64,000 nt of DNA, from positions 434,001-498,000 of the forward strand of contig NZ_NOIN01000002.1 in assembly GCF_014596565.1 (NCBI RefSeq), written 5' to 3'. Below the pieces are notes generated by a model. That model saw only the letters and a list, made by a program, of their open reading frames with translations. It had not been told where the DNA came from and did not search any database. Shown here piece by piece: positions 55,757 to 63,943 of this stretch (positions within the stretch are counted from its first letter, which is position 1; each line of letters starts with the position of its first letter). The position numbers were made by a program, and so were the translations under genes. Source of the DNA: Pseudomonas sp. PSB18 (lineage in GTDB: Bacteria > Pseudomonadota > Gammaproteobacteria > Pseudomonadales > Pseudomonadaceae).

Positions 55757-57091
55757 TTATCCTCGGATCGCCCAGAACGCCAGGTTCAGCCCTGGGAACT
55801 GGCCGGCGATGTGGAACGCAAAGCCGCCGGAGTTGCTCAGCTGCTGCCAGTGGTCGCTGCCCCGGTCGAGTTCGTAATAGGTGGAACCGGCGTGGTACGG
55901 AAGCTGACGCGGCGCCACCGGCAACGGCAGCAGGCCGATGCCCGGCAATTGCAGGTTGACCAGGTCACGGATGTGCTCCACCGACCCGACCTTGCTTTGC
56001 TGGCCGAAGCGGCTGCGCAGGGTTTCGGCAGGAACGTCGGCACGCACCACCAGGATGAAACTGGCGCTGTCGAGCAGGGTCTTGTCGGCCAGCATCGCCA
56101 CGTGGATGCCATAGGCTTTTTCCACGATCGGAATCGGTGTGGCCTTGCTGTCGATCAACATCGACAAAGCCTCGCGCAACGCCTGCATCACCGGTGTGAA
56201 GCTCAGCACCAGGTCATCATGCTGGTAGGCCGGGTATTCCTGCGGTCGTCGTCCGGACGCGGTGAAGGTGGAGAACTCTCCGGCCAATGCCACCAGCTCG
56301 CTGTAGAACCGCTCGGGGTGCAGCGGGCTCAACTGGCTCAGGTGCTGGACCAGCGGTTGAGCGCGGTTGACCAGCTGCAGCAGCATGAAGTCGGCAATCT
56401 CCGAAGCGCCACCGGCGCCGGACGCCACCACCCGTCCGGCGAGGGCTTCACCACGTTGATGGAGCAGGCCCAGCAGTTCGCTGCGAAACGCCGCCAGCGG
56501 CTTGGAGGCGACCACATCCAGCAGCGGCGGGATGTAGGTGTCGTCGAGCACCAGGGCGCGGTCGGCGCGTTTCTCCTTGATGCGCACCACGCCGACGGCG
56601 GCGTAGTCGCCAATGCCGTCCTGGGCGGTCAGCAAGCGCAAGGCCCGGGAGCCCACGGCCACCGGCGCACGGTTTTCGAACGGTGCGTTGTCGTCGCGCA
56701 CTTCACACACCTGGCTGACGTAACGCGCGGCACCCAGGGCTTCACCTTCATCCACGGTGTCACGGGCACCGGCGCGCTTGAGCGGCAGGGCCAGGTACAC
56801 CAGGCCATCGCGCAGATTGTCGTCGATGTTCAGCGGGGTCGGTGCCACGTCATCCTGGGGAATGTTGAAGGGCGTACCATCCGGCAACAGGCCCCGCGCC
56901 GAAATGATCGCCAGCTTGCCCTGGGCCAGCAGGCCCTGGTCGATGAGCAATTCGGAAAAGCCCCAGGCGCCGGCCGACAAGGGCCGGCTGCGTGCGTCGA
57001 TGAGGTTTTCCAGGTAACGGTCGTGCTGTTGGAAGTGCTGCGTTCCGATGAACATGCCTTCCGACCAGACCACGCGATTGTTCCAGGACAT
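55757..57091 (-). CDS. tssK: T6SS baseplate protein TssK
   Basis: 444 residues, normal length. Starts MSWNNRVVWSEGMFIGTQHF, the family N-terminus (WSEGMFL-type), and contains FHIAGQFPGLNLAFWAI at the end. Cytosolic baseplate part that links the sheath base to TssL/TssM. Six bases ahead of tssL. Confidence 0.94.
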   Translation of the reverse strand: MSWNNRVVWSEGMFIGTQHFQQHDRYLENLIDARSRPLSAGAWGFSELLIDQGLLAQGKLAIISARGLLPDGTPFNIPQDDVAPTPLNIDDNLRDGLVYLALPLKRAGARDTVDEGEALGAARYVSQVCEVRDDNAPFENRAPVAVGSRALRLLTAQDGIGDYAAVGVVRIKEKRADRALVLDDTYIPPLLDVVASKPLAAFRSELLGLLHQRGEALAGRVVASGAGGASEIADFMLLQLVNRAQPLVQHLSQLSPLHPERFYSELVALAGEFSTFTASGRRPQEYPAYQHDDLVLSFTPVMQALREALSMLIDSKATPIPIVEKAYGIHVAMLADKTLLDSASFILVVRADVPAETLRSRFGQQSKVGSVEHIRDLVNLQLPGIGLLPLPVAPRQLPYHAGSTYYELDRGSDHWQQLSNSGGFAFHIAGQFPGLNLAFWAIRG

Positions 57092-57106
57092 GGGGGCTCC
57101 GATTGC

Positions 57107-57613
57107 TTATTGGGCAGGGCTGGATGGGGGAACGACGACGTCGCTGCGCACGGCGCGCACATCGAGGCTGATCTGGTATTCGGTGTAGGTGCGCGGCGGC
57201 ACATTCAACACCGTGCGCCACAGCGACTGATCCAGTTCGCGGTAGCCCACCAAGATGCCGATGTGGCGGGTCGACGGGTCGAGGTCGCGTTGCAGGCTCA
57301 GTTGCTGACCGGGCTGGATCAGCACTTCGTCCTGATCGATCAGATCGGCGCCCAGCGTCGCCTGGGCCCGTTCGGCCAGGGCGAAATAATCGGAGCGGCC
57401 GAAGGTCGCCGCATTTTTCAATTCGAAAATCCGCACCCGCACCGGGGCCGGCTGGCCGGTGGCACCGGGGTTGAGACCGTTGATGGCATGGAAGTGCAGC
57501 TCGACGGCGGCGGTATCGGCCTCAGCCTCCTCGGGCTGGGGTTTGGCTGCATCCTTGGCGCACGCCGTCAACAGAAGCGCGGTGGCAACTGCGAGTAAAA
57601 ACCTGGGAATCAT
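57107..57613 (-). CDS. tssJ: T6SS outer-membrane lipoprotein TssJ
   Basis: 168 residues. Signal with lipobox LLTACAK (Cys18), then a beta-sandwich-like body with LNPGATGQPAPVRVRIFEL and a C-terminal region. It tethers TssM at the outer membrane. GAGGA lies eight bases before the ATG. Fifteen bases separate its stop from the tssK start. Confidence 0.93.
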   Translation of the reverse strand: MIPRFLLAVATALLLTACAKDAAKPQPEEAEADTAAVELHFHAINGLNPGATGQPAPVRVRIFELKNAATFGRSDYFALAERAQATLGADLIDQDEVLIQPGQQLSLQRDLDPSTRHIGILVGYRELDQSLWRTVLNVPPRTYTEYQISLDVRAVRSDVVVPPSSPAQ

Positions 57614-57679
57614 CCTGCGTCCTCAATGACGTTTGAGCTATCCGTTGTTTGACTTATGGAGGGTTATGGACAGCGACAC

Positions 57680-59218
57680 TCAACGGCGTCGCTGTCGGGT
57701 ACTGTGTTCTTCGTAGGCACGACTGAATTCACGACCGAACAGGTCCTGGAAATCCTCCTGGGCTTCCCGGGAAATATTGCTGTAGAGCTCGGTAAATTGC
57801 TGCCAGTACTGGGCCTGCCGCGAACCGCTGAAAATCCCCGTCAGCCCACCAGGCTTGCCCATGCGTTCTTCCAGTTGCGCCGGCTCGAAGCGCGCCAGCA
57901 AATGTTTGATCGCCGCTTCCACGCCGGCCATGACCGCCAGTTGGTGCGCCCGCAGATCATCGAAGCTGTCCCGCACCGCCGCATCCGGCGCCATGAACGC
58001 CTGGTTGCCATGACGCAGCAGCAACAACAGGGCTTCGTCGACGTTGGGGGCGAATTTCAACGGGTTGTTTTCCACCGGCTGGATCATCGTCTGCTGGATG
58101 CGGAACTCGCCCTTGAGACTGCTGCGGGCGCGCAAGACGTCGATCAGGCCTTCGACCATCAACCGATAGCTGCGCCCGATGTTTTCCATCTGCGCCTCGG
58201 CCTGGGCCTTGTCCAGGCGTAACTGCTCCAGACCGGCGCCGCGCAGGAATGCTTGCAGCAGATCGGGTTGGGCGGCGTCGACCGGAACGGCCGGCGTAAT
58301 CGGCGCCACTGGCGCGACCGGCGGCTCGACACGGACCACCGGCGGTTCGGGCAGCGGTGCAGGTTCGGTCGGTATGCGGATATCCGCCAGGTTGAATTCG
58401 GCGACACTCGTTTCAGGCGCAAAGATGTCCGGCATCGGGATCGCTGGCTCAGGCCTCTGGGGCACGGCTATCGCGACCGGCTCGACCATCGGCACTTGTG
58501 CAACCGGCGGCGGGGCAACAGCCACCGGGGCGACGGGCACGGGTGCCGGCTTGTCGCTGAACAGGTCCCAGTCTTCCGGGATCACCGAGGCAGAACCCAT
58601 TGTCACAGGCTCGACCACGGGCGGCGGGCTGGGACGAGGAATCGGCGTTGGCGGACGAAAATCATGCTGCTGGGCCGGCACATGATCGGGCTGGGTGGCC
58701 GGCGGCACGCTGGGCGGCGCGAGGAAATCGAACAGGTCCGGCATCGTGTCCATGGCTGACACGCCCTGGAACTGCGCCGGCGGAACCATGGGGATCGGCG
58801 CGGGGGTATTCACTGGCGCGGTCGCCTGGCGACCCATCAAGGCTTCGAAACTGCTGGGGGACTCGGCAAAGGGGTTGCTGTCGGTGACCGGCAGGTTGAA
58901 GTCGACGCGTGCCTGGATTTCATAATCACCGATGCGGATGATTTCGCCATCCTGCAGGGGTTCACTGTTGCCTTTGCGCAGGCGAACACCGGCCTTGACC
59001 AGCTCCACGCCATTGGTGCTGTTATCGGTTAAATAATATCGACCGTCTTTGTATTGAATAACGCAATGTTTACCGGACACCAAGCGTTCAGGATCCGGCA
59101 ATACCCAGTCATTATCGGAATTACGGCCAATTGCCATCACTCCCTGATCCATGGACTTTTCAGAACACTGACCGGGGGTAATCTTGTGATAACTAGTGAT
59201 AGTCAAACACAGCGGCAT
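57680..59218 (-). CDS. fha: T6SS forkhead-associated protein Fha (TagH)
   Basis: 512 residues. FHA domain at about 25-100 (GRNSDNDWVLPD, SGKHCVIQY, LTDNSTNGVEL), a Pro/Val-rich variable linker, and a C-terminal TagH/FHA-linked domain (about 290-510) with LEERMGKPGGLTGIFSG. The phosphorylation target of PpkA that triggers assembly. The ATG at 59216-59218 (MPLCLTITSYHKI) is preceded by a perfect AAGGAGG; the open frame upstream is leader, not protein. First gene of the leftward T6SS operon. Confidence 0.92.
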   Translation of the reverse strand: MPLCLTITSYHKITPGQCSEKSMDQGVMAIGRNSDNDWVLPDPERLVSGKHCVIQYKDGRYYLTDNSTNGVELVKAGVRLRKGNSEPLQDGEIIRIGDYEIQARVDFNLPVTDSNPFAESPSSFEALMGRQATAPVNTPAPIPMVPPAQFQGVSAMDTMPDLFDFLAPPSVPPATQPDHVPAQQHDFRPPTPIPRPSPPPVVEPVTMGSASVIPEDWDLFSDKPAPVPVAPVAVAPPPVAQVPMVEPVAIAVPQRPEPAIPMPDIFAPETSVAEFNLADIRIPTEPAPLPEPPVVRVEPPVAPVAPITPAVPVDAAQPDLLQAFLRGAGLEQLRLDKAQAEAQMENIGRSYRLMVEGLIDVLRARSSLKGEFRIQQTMIQPVENNPLKFAPNVDEALLLLLRHGNQAFMAPDAAVRDSFDDLRAHQLAVMAGVEAAIKHLLARFEPAQLEERMGKPGGLTGIFSGSRQAQYWQQFTELYSNISREAQEDFQDLFGREFSRAYEEHSTRQRRR

Positions 59219-59636
59219 CTCGCCTCCTTGCCAAATACTTTCACACGCCTGCGCGCGGGTGAGTCGAGGGGAAAATTCGCCCTGCTGGCTCACCGGAAAA
59301 CCTTGCAAACAACCGCGAAACGGCTTTTTGCCAGCATGAAGGCTGATATTAACCGGCCTGCATGACAAAAAACCGCTCTCAGTACCTTCCTCGACCTGCC
59401 AGTCGCGCGGGTTGTTAAGCGCCTCACAACTGTAACAGAGTGGAAATAGCTTACCTTGACAAGCGATAAGTACTACACCAAAAATGCACAACTTCTTGAA
59501 TATCAATGATGGCACTTTAAGATCATATAGCATCTAACAGGCCATTACCGTCAAGGGACACGGGAAGTTCCACCCGGAACTTGCGTGTGAACTGCCCGAC
59601 TTCATTGTTCCTCGGGCGATAGGGAGATCGATCCAA
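59219..59636. other. Divergent promoter region between fha and tssA
   Basis: 418 bases with no gene; clearly richer in A/T in the middle (59440-59530). On the plus strand TTGACA at 59456-59461 has AAAAAT 18 bases later, and TTGAAT at 59496-59501 has TAAGAT 16 bases later: two weak sigma-70 candidates for tssA. The minus-strand promoter for fha was not resolved. The tssA leader holds the hairpin at 59558-59588. Confidence 0.55.
59558..59588 (+). promoter_or_regulatory. Hairpin with GGA motifs in the tssA leader
   Basis: ACACG(GG)AAGTTCC-ACCC-GGAACTT(G)CGTGT: a 5 + 7 bp stem with a small internal loop. GGA occurs at 59556, in the stem at 59563 and 59576, and in the AGGGAG ribosome site at 59621-59626. 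Multiple GGA motifs near the start site are typical of RsmA/CsrA-controlled messages, and RsmA represses the H1-T6SS in P. aeruginosa; here this is inference. Confidence 0.4.
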
Positions 59637-60674
59637 GTGGATGTGCCTTTGTTGCTCGCCGCCGTTTCCGCGAACTCGCCTTGTGGCGAAGACCTGGAAT
59701 ATGACGCGGATTTCCTGCGCCTGGAGCGTGATTCCCGAGGCCAACCCGAGCGCAGCATGGGCGACTCGATATTGCCCGCCGAGCCCCCCGAGTGGCGCAG
59801 CATCCAGCAACAGAGCCTGGACTTGCTGCAACGCAGCAAAGACCTGCGCATCACCCATTTCCTGTTGCAGAGTTCCCTGGCCCTCGAGGGTCTTCCAGGC
59901 CTGGCCCGCGTATTGACGCTGATCAGCGAATTGCTCAAGCAGTATTGGGCCGATCTGCACCCGCGCCTGGACGCCGATGACGACAACGATCCCACCGTGC
60001 GCATCAACGCCCTCGCCGGCCTGACGTCCGATGTCACCATCCGCCTGCTGCGCGAAAGCATCCTGGCCCGTTCGCGTACCTTCGGCGCCGTCAGCCTGCG
60101 CGCCGCCGCCAACGCCAGCGGCCTGCAAAGTTTCGCCGACGAAAACCTCGGTGCCGAACAACTCGCCGGCGCATTGCTCGACAGCGATCCCGAACAGCTG
60201 GAAATCACCCGTACGGCGCTGTTGGAAGCCCGCGCCGCCGCCGAAGCCATCGAACAGCAAGTCAGCGATCAGGTCGGTTCCGCCCAGGGTGTGGACCTCG
60301 GTCCGCTGAAGCAGCCACTGAAGATGGCCTTGCAGATTCTTGGTCAGTTCGCGCCGCAGAGCGGTGACAGCACCCTCTCCGACTCCGTTGCCGACGACAG
60401 CGCCGCACCGAGCGAATACACCAGCGCGCCGAGCACACCGCGCAACACCGGCACGAGCACGGTCAGCGGTGAAATCAACAACCGCGACGACGTACTGCGC
60501 AGCCTGGACCGGATTCTCGCTTACTACACCCGTCACGAGCCCTCCAGCCCCCTGCCGGTGCTGTTGAATCGGGCGAAGAATCTGGTGCACGCCGACTTCG
60601 CGGCCATCGTGCGCAACCTGATTCCCGACGGCATGAGCCAATTTGAAAACCTGCGCGGCCCGGACAGCGAATAA
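59637..60674 (+). CDS. tssA: T6SS protein TssA
   Basis: 345 residues with the N-terminal ImpA domain motif NSPCGEDLEYDADFL and a C-terminal RAKNLVHADFAAIVRNL helix, a TssA1-type protein. It primes baseplate and tail assembly. The start is GTG 59637 (VDVPLLLAAV), with AGGGAG ten bases upstream; no suitable in-frame ATG exists nearby. First gene of the rightward T6SS operon. Confidence 0.9.
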   Translation: MDVPLLLAAVSANSPCGEDLEYDADFLRLERDSRGQPERSMGDSILPAEPPEWRSIQQQSLDLLQRSKDLRITHFLLQSSLALEGLPGLARVLTLISELLKQYWADLHPRLDADDDNDPTVRINALAGLTSDVTIRLLRESILARSRTFGAVSLRAAANASGLQSFADENLGAEQLAGALLDSDPEQLEITRTALLEARAAAEAIEQQVSDQVGSAQGVDLGPLKQPLKMALQILGQFAPQSGDSTLSDSVADDSAAPSEYTSAPSTPRNTGTSTVSGEINNRDDVLRSLDRILAYYTRHEPSSPLPVLLNRAKNLVHADFAAIVRNLIPDGMSQFENLRGPDSE

Positions 60675-60755
60675 CAGCGAGCGGATCACGCAGTCACGTC
60701 ACCGGCCCCACCGGATGACGCCAACACCGTCGCTCAAGCGACCAGGAGCAGCAAC

Positions 60756-61262
60756 GTGGCGAAGCAAAGTTCTCAGAAATTCATCGCGCGCAACCGCGCG
60801 CCTCGAGTGCAGATCGAGTACGACGTCGAGCTCTACGGCGCCGAGAAAAAGGTCCAGTTGCCCTTCGTCATGGGGGTAATGGCTGACCTCGCCGGCAAGC
60901 CCGCCGAGCCTCTGGCACCCGTGGCCGACCGCAAGTTCCTTGAAATCGATGTCGACAATTTCGACTCGCGCCTCAAGGCCATGCAACCGCGCGTAGCGTT
61001 CCATGTACCCAACGAACTGACCGGCGAAGGCAACCTGAGCCTGGACCTGACCTTCGAAAGCATGGACGACTTCAGCCCGGCAGCCGTGGCTCGCAAGGTC
61101 GACTCGCTGAACAAGCTGCTCGAAGCACGCACCCAACTGGCCAACCTGCTGACCTACATGGACGGCAAGACCGGCGCCGAAGAAATCATCATGAAGGCGA
61201 TCAAGGACCCAGCGCTGTTGCAGGCCCTGGCGAGCGCGCCGAAGCCAGCACAGGATCAATGA
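60756..61262 (+). CDS. tssB: T6SS contractile sheath small subunit TssB
   Basis: 168 residues: RNRAPRVQIEYDVELYG, VMADLAG and a helical C-terminus. Forms the sheath with TssC. It starts at GTG 60756 (VAKQSSQKFI) with AGGAG upstream, and its TGA overlaps the tssC ATG (ATGA). Confidence 0.95.
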   Translation: MAKQSSQKFIARNRAPRVQIEYDVELYGAEKKVQLPFVMGVMADLAGKPAEPLAPVADRKFLEIDVDNFDSRLKAMQPRVAFHVPNELTGEGNLSLDLTFESMDDFSPAAVARKVDSLNKLLEARTQLANLLTYMDGKTGAEEIIMKAIKDPALLQALASAPKPAQDQ

Positions 61263-62761
61263 TCATGACCGACAATACCGTCCGCGAAGGCGCACAGAAC
61301 CTGGGCGCGACTGAAGAAACCAGCGAATTCGCGTCCCTGCTGCTGCAAGAGTTCAAGCCCAAGACCGAGCGTGCCCGCGAAGCGGTCGAGACCGCCGTGC
61401 GTACCCTGGCCGAACAGGCCCTGGCGCAGACCGACTTGGTGTCCAACGACGCCATCAAGTCGATCGAATCGATCATCGCCGCCATCGACGCCAAGCTCAC
61501 CGCCCAGGTCAACCAGGTGATCCATCACCCGGACTTCCAGCAGCTGGAAAGCGCCTGGCGTGGCCTGCACTACCTGGTCAACAACACCGAGACCGATGAG
61601 CAACTGAAGATCCGTGTGCTCAACATCTCCAAGACCGACCTGCACAAGACCCTGAAGAAATTCAAGGGCACCGCGTGGGACCAGAGCCCGCTCTTCAAGA
61701 AGATGTACGAAGAAGAATACGGCCAGTTCGGCGGCGAGCCTTACGGCTGCCTGGTAGGCGACTACTACTTCGACCAGTCGCCACCGGACGTGGAGCTGTT
61801 GGGCGAACTGTCGAAAGTCTGCGCAGCGATGCACGCACCGTTCATTTCCGCCGCCTCGCCGACCGTGATGGGCATGGGCTCCTGGCAGGAACTGTCGAAC
61901 CCGCGCGACCTGACCAAGATCTTCACCACGCCGGAATACGCCGGCTGGCGCTCCCTGCGTGAATCGGAAGACTCGCGCTACATCGGCCTGACCATGCCGC
62001 GTTTCCTGGCGCGCCTGCCATACGGCGCCAAGACCGATCCGGTGGAAGCCTTCGCCTTCGAAGAAAACACCGACGGCGCCGACAGCTCGAAATACACCTG
62101 GGCCAACGCCGCCTACGCAATGGCCGTGAACATCAACCGTTCGTTCAAACACTTCGGCTGGTGCTCGCGCATCCGCGGCGTGGAGTCCGGCGGTGAAGTG
62201 GAAAACCTGCCGGCCCACACGTTCCCGACCGATGACGGTGGCGTGGACATGAAGTGCCCGACCGAGATCGCCATTTCTGACCGCCGTGAAGCGGAACTGG
62301 CGAAGAACGGTTTCATGCCGCTGCTGCACAAGAAAAACACCGACTTCGCCGCGTTCATCGGCGCCCAGTCGTTGCAGAAACCAGCCGAATACGACGACCC
62401 GGACGCCACCGCCAACGCCAACCTGGCCGCGCGCCTGCCGTACCTGTTCGCCACCTGCCGTTTCGCCCATTACCTGAAGTGCATCGTGCGCGACAAGATC
62501 GGTTCCTTCAAAGAGAAGGACGAGATGCAGCGCTGGTTGCAGGACTGGATCCTCAACTACGTCGACGGCGACCCGGCGCACTCCACCGAAACCACCAAGG
62601 CCCAGCACCCATTGGCGGCAGCCGAAGTGATCGTGGAAGAAGTCGAAGGCAACCCGGGGTACTACAACTCCAAGTTCTACCTGCGCCCGCACTACCAGCT
62701 CGAAGGGCTGACCGTGTCGCTGCGCCTGGTTTCGAAACTGCCTTCGGCCAAGGGCGCGTAA
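61259..62761 (+). CDS. tssC: T6SS contractile sheath large subunit TssC
   Basis: 500 residues. WRGLHYLVNNTETDEQLKIR (about 100-120), RFLARLPYGAKTDPVEAF and a C-terminal LEGLTVSLRLVSKLP are clear TssC/VipB features. It builds the outer sheath whose contraction drives the Hcp tube. The ATG overlaps the tssB stop; a second ATG two codons later is the alternative. Confidence 0.96.
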   Translation: MIMTDNTVREGAQNLGATEETSEFASLLLQEFKPKTERAREAVETAVRTLAEQALAQTDLVSNDAIKSIESIIAAIDAKLTAQVNQVIHHPDFQQLESAWRGLHYLVNNTETDEQLKIRVLNISKTDLHKTLKKFKGTAWDQSPLFKKMYEEEYGQFGGEPYGCLVGDYYFDQSPPDVELLGELSKVCAAMHAPFISAASPTVMGMGSWQELSNPRDLTKIFTTPEYAGWRSLRESEDSRYIGLTMPRFLARLPYGAKTDPVEAFAFEENTDGADSSKYTWANAAYAMAVNINRSFKHFGWCSRIRGVESGGEVENLPAHTFPTDDGGVDMKCPTEIAISDRREAELAKNGFMPLLHKKNTDFAAFIGAQSLQKPAEYDDPDATANANLAARLPYLFATCRFAHYLKCIVRDKIGSFKEKDEMQRWLQDWILNYVDGDPAHSTETTKAQHPLAAAEVIVEEVEGNPGYYNSKFYLRPHYQLEGLTVSLRLVSKLPSAKGA

Positions 62762-62777
62762 TCCGACCCCTTGATGT

Positions 62778-62880
62778 GATCGTTCCCACGCTCGGCGTGG
62801 GAATGCCGCCCGGGACGCTCCGCGTCCCTGGAACGCAGAGCGTCCCAAGATGCGTTGCCACGCAGAGCGTGGGAACGATC
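62778..62880. repeat. Interspersed inverted repeat, GATCGTTCCCACGC family, copy 2
   Basis: Ends GATCGTTCCCACGCTCGGCG and the reverse complement (CGCAGAGCGTGGGAACGATC), with GGGACGCTCCGCGTCCC inside. Related to 31413-31539. It sits inside the T6SS operon, between tssC and hcp, 40 bases before the hcp start. Confidence 0.85.
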
Positions 62881-62920
62881 AACACAACACAACGTGGTAG
62901 AAACCACACAGGGAGAAAAC

Positions 62921-63409
62921 ATGGCTGTTGATATTTTCATCAAGATCGGCGACATCAAGGGCGAGTCCATGGACAAGGCCCACAAGGACGAGATCGACGT
63001 CCTGAACTGGAGCTGGGGCATGTCCCAGTCCGGCAACATGCACACCGGCAGCGGCGGCGGTGCCGGCAAGGTGAACATCCAGGACCTGTCGCTGACCAAG
63101 TTCGTCGACAAGGCTTCGCCAAACCTGATGATGCACTGCGCCAGCGGCAAGCACATCGACAAGGTCAAGCTGACCGTGCGCAAGGCCGGCGGTGAAAGCC
63201 AGGTCGAGTACATGGTCATCAACCTGGAAGAAGTGCTGATCACCTCCCTGAGCACCGGCGGCTCGGGCAGCGATGATCGCCTGACCGAAAACGTCACCTT
63301 GAACTTCGCCAAGGTGCTGGTGGACTACCAGCCTCAGAAAGCCGACGGCACCAAGGAAGGCGGTCCGGTCAAGTTCGGCTGGAACGTGCGTCAGAACGTC
63401 AAGGTGTAA
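62921..63409 (+). CDS. hcp: T6SS inner-tube protein Hcp
   Basis: 162 residues, the size of Hcp1. Starts MAVDIFIKIGDIKGESMD, contains the YVTV-free core NWSWGMSQSG and ends KFGWNVRQNVKV. It makes the tube and carries small effectors such as Tae/Tse proteins. AGGGAGA precedes the ATG. The 160-base gap from tssC is largely a repeat, so hcp may have its own promoter or be processed. Confidence 0.96.
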   Translation: MAVDIFIKIGDIKGESMDKAHKDEIDVLNWSWGMSQSGNMHTGSGGGAGKVNIQDLSLTKFVDKASPNLMMHCASGKHIDKVKLTVRKAGGESQVEYMVINLEEVLITSLSTGGSGSDDRLTENVTLNFAKVLVDYQPQKADGTKEGGPVKFGWNVRQNVKV

Positions 63410-63418
63410 TCGAACACG

Positions 63419-63446
63419 CCCCCGGTGCCACGCGCCGGGGGTATTT
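63419..63446 (+). terminator. Terminator-like hairpin after hcp
   Basis: CCCCCGG / CCGGGGG stem with a nine-base loop, followed by TATTTGG. Weak T tract, so partial read-through into tae4 is likely. Confidence 0.55.
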
Positions 63447-63487
63447 GGTGCTAGCTCTAATCCAATCCTTTCAGCGGTGTCTGAGTC

Positions 63488-63943
63488 ATGGCCAAGCCTT
63501 CGTTTATCAATTTGTGGAAAGCCTATTCCGACCTGCTGGTTGCCCATCCTGACGCAAAACCCTGTGACGGTCCCTGGGCAAACCAATGCGCCATACGCAT
63601 GAGCCTGACGCTCAATGCGGAGAAAACCATCAAGGTCAACAAATCCACCTACACCCAAGACCCCCTTTGCAAGCATGAACACGCCAGGGGCGCCGAGTCA
63701 TTGGCCAATTGGTTGTGGAAACATCATCTGGGCCGTCCGACTATTCTCAGTAACAGCCCCGAAGACCGAAAGACATTGATGGGCAAGACCGGCCTGATTT
63801 TCTTCAAGGACTGCTTCCAGCAATCCGGAGAGACTGCCGAAGGTCGTAGCGGCGACCATATCGATCTATGGAATCGTGGCCTGACCCAAACCAGCGACCT
63901 TTTCTATCGATCCAAGAAGGTCTGGTTCTGGGAGCTCACTTAA
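63488..63943 (+). CDS. tae4: T6SS peptidoglycan amidase effector Tae4
   Basis: 151 residues. Tae4 features are all present: PSFINLWKAY start, catalytic Cys34 in NQCAIRM, HARGAESLANWLW, GRPT, and catalytic His124 in GDHIDLWNRG. It is an NlpC/P60-like D,L-endopeptidase that cuts peptide cross-links in the cell wall of rival bacteria. No signal peptide, as expected for an injected effector. Located directly after hcp, and followed by an overlapping probable immunity gene. Confidence 0.9.
   Translation: MAKPSFINLWKAYSDLLVAHPDAKPCDGPWANQCAIRMSLTLNAEKTIKVNKSTYTQDPLCKHEHARGAESLANWLWKHHLGRPTILSNSPEDRKTLMGKTGLIFFKDCFQQSGETAEGRSGDHIDLWNRGLTQTSDLFYRSKKVWFWELT

Noticed and set aside
54674..57598. Plus-strand open frame of 974 codons opposite tssL/tssK/tssJ
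   Set aside because: Spans several well-identified opposite genes and has low-complexity composition; a shadow.
59505..59525. TGGCAC resembling a sigma-54 -24 element before tssA
   Set aside because: No GC-containing -12 element at the required distance.
59219..59533. N-terminal extension of Fha with hydrophobic residues
   Set aside because: A perfect AAGGAGG ribosome site and the family N-terminus fix the start at 59218; the upstream part is the A/T-rich divergent promoter region.
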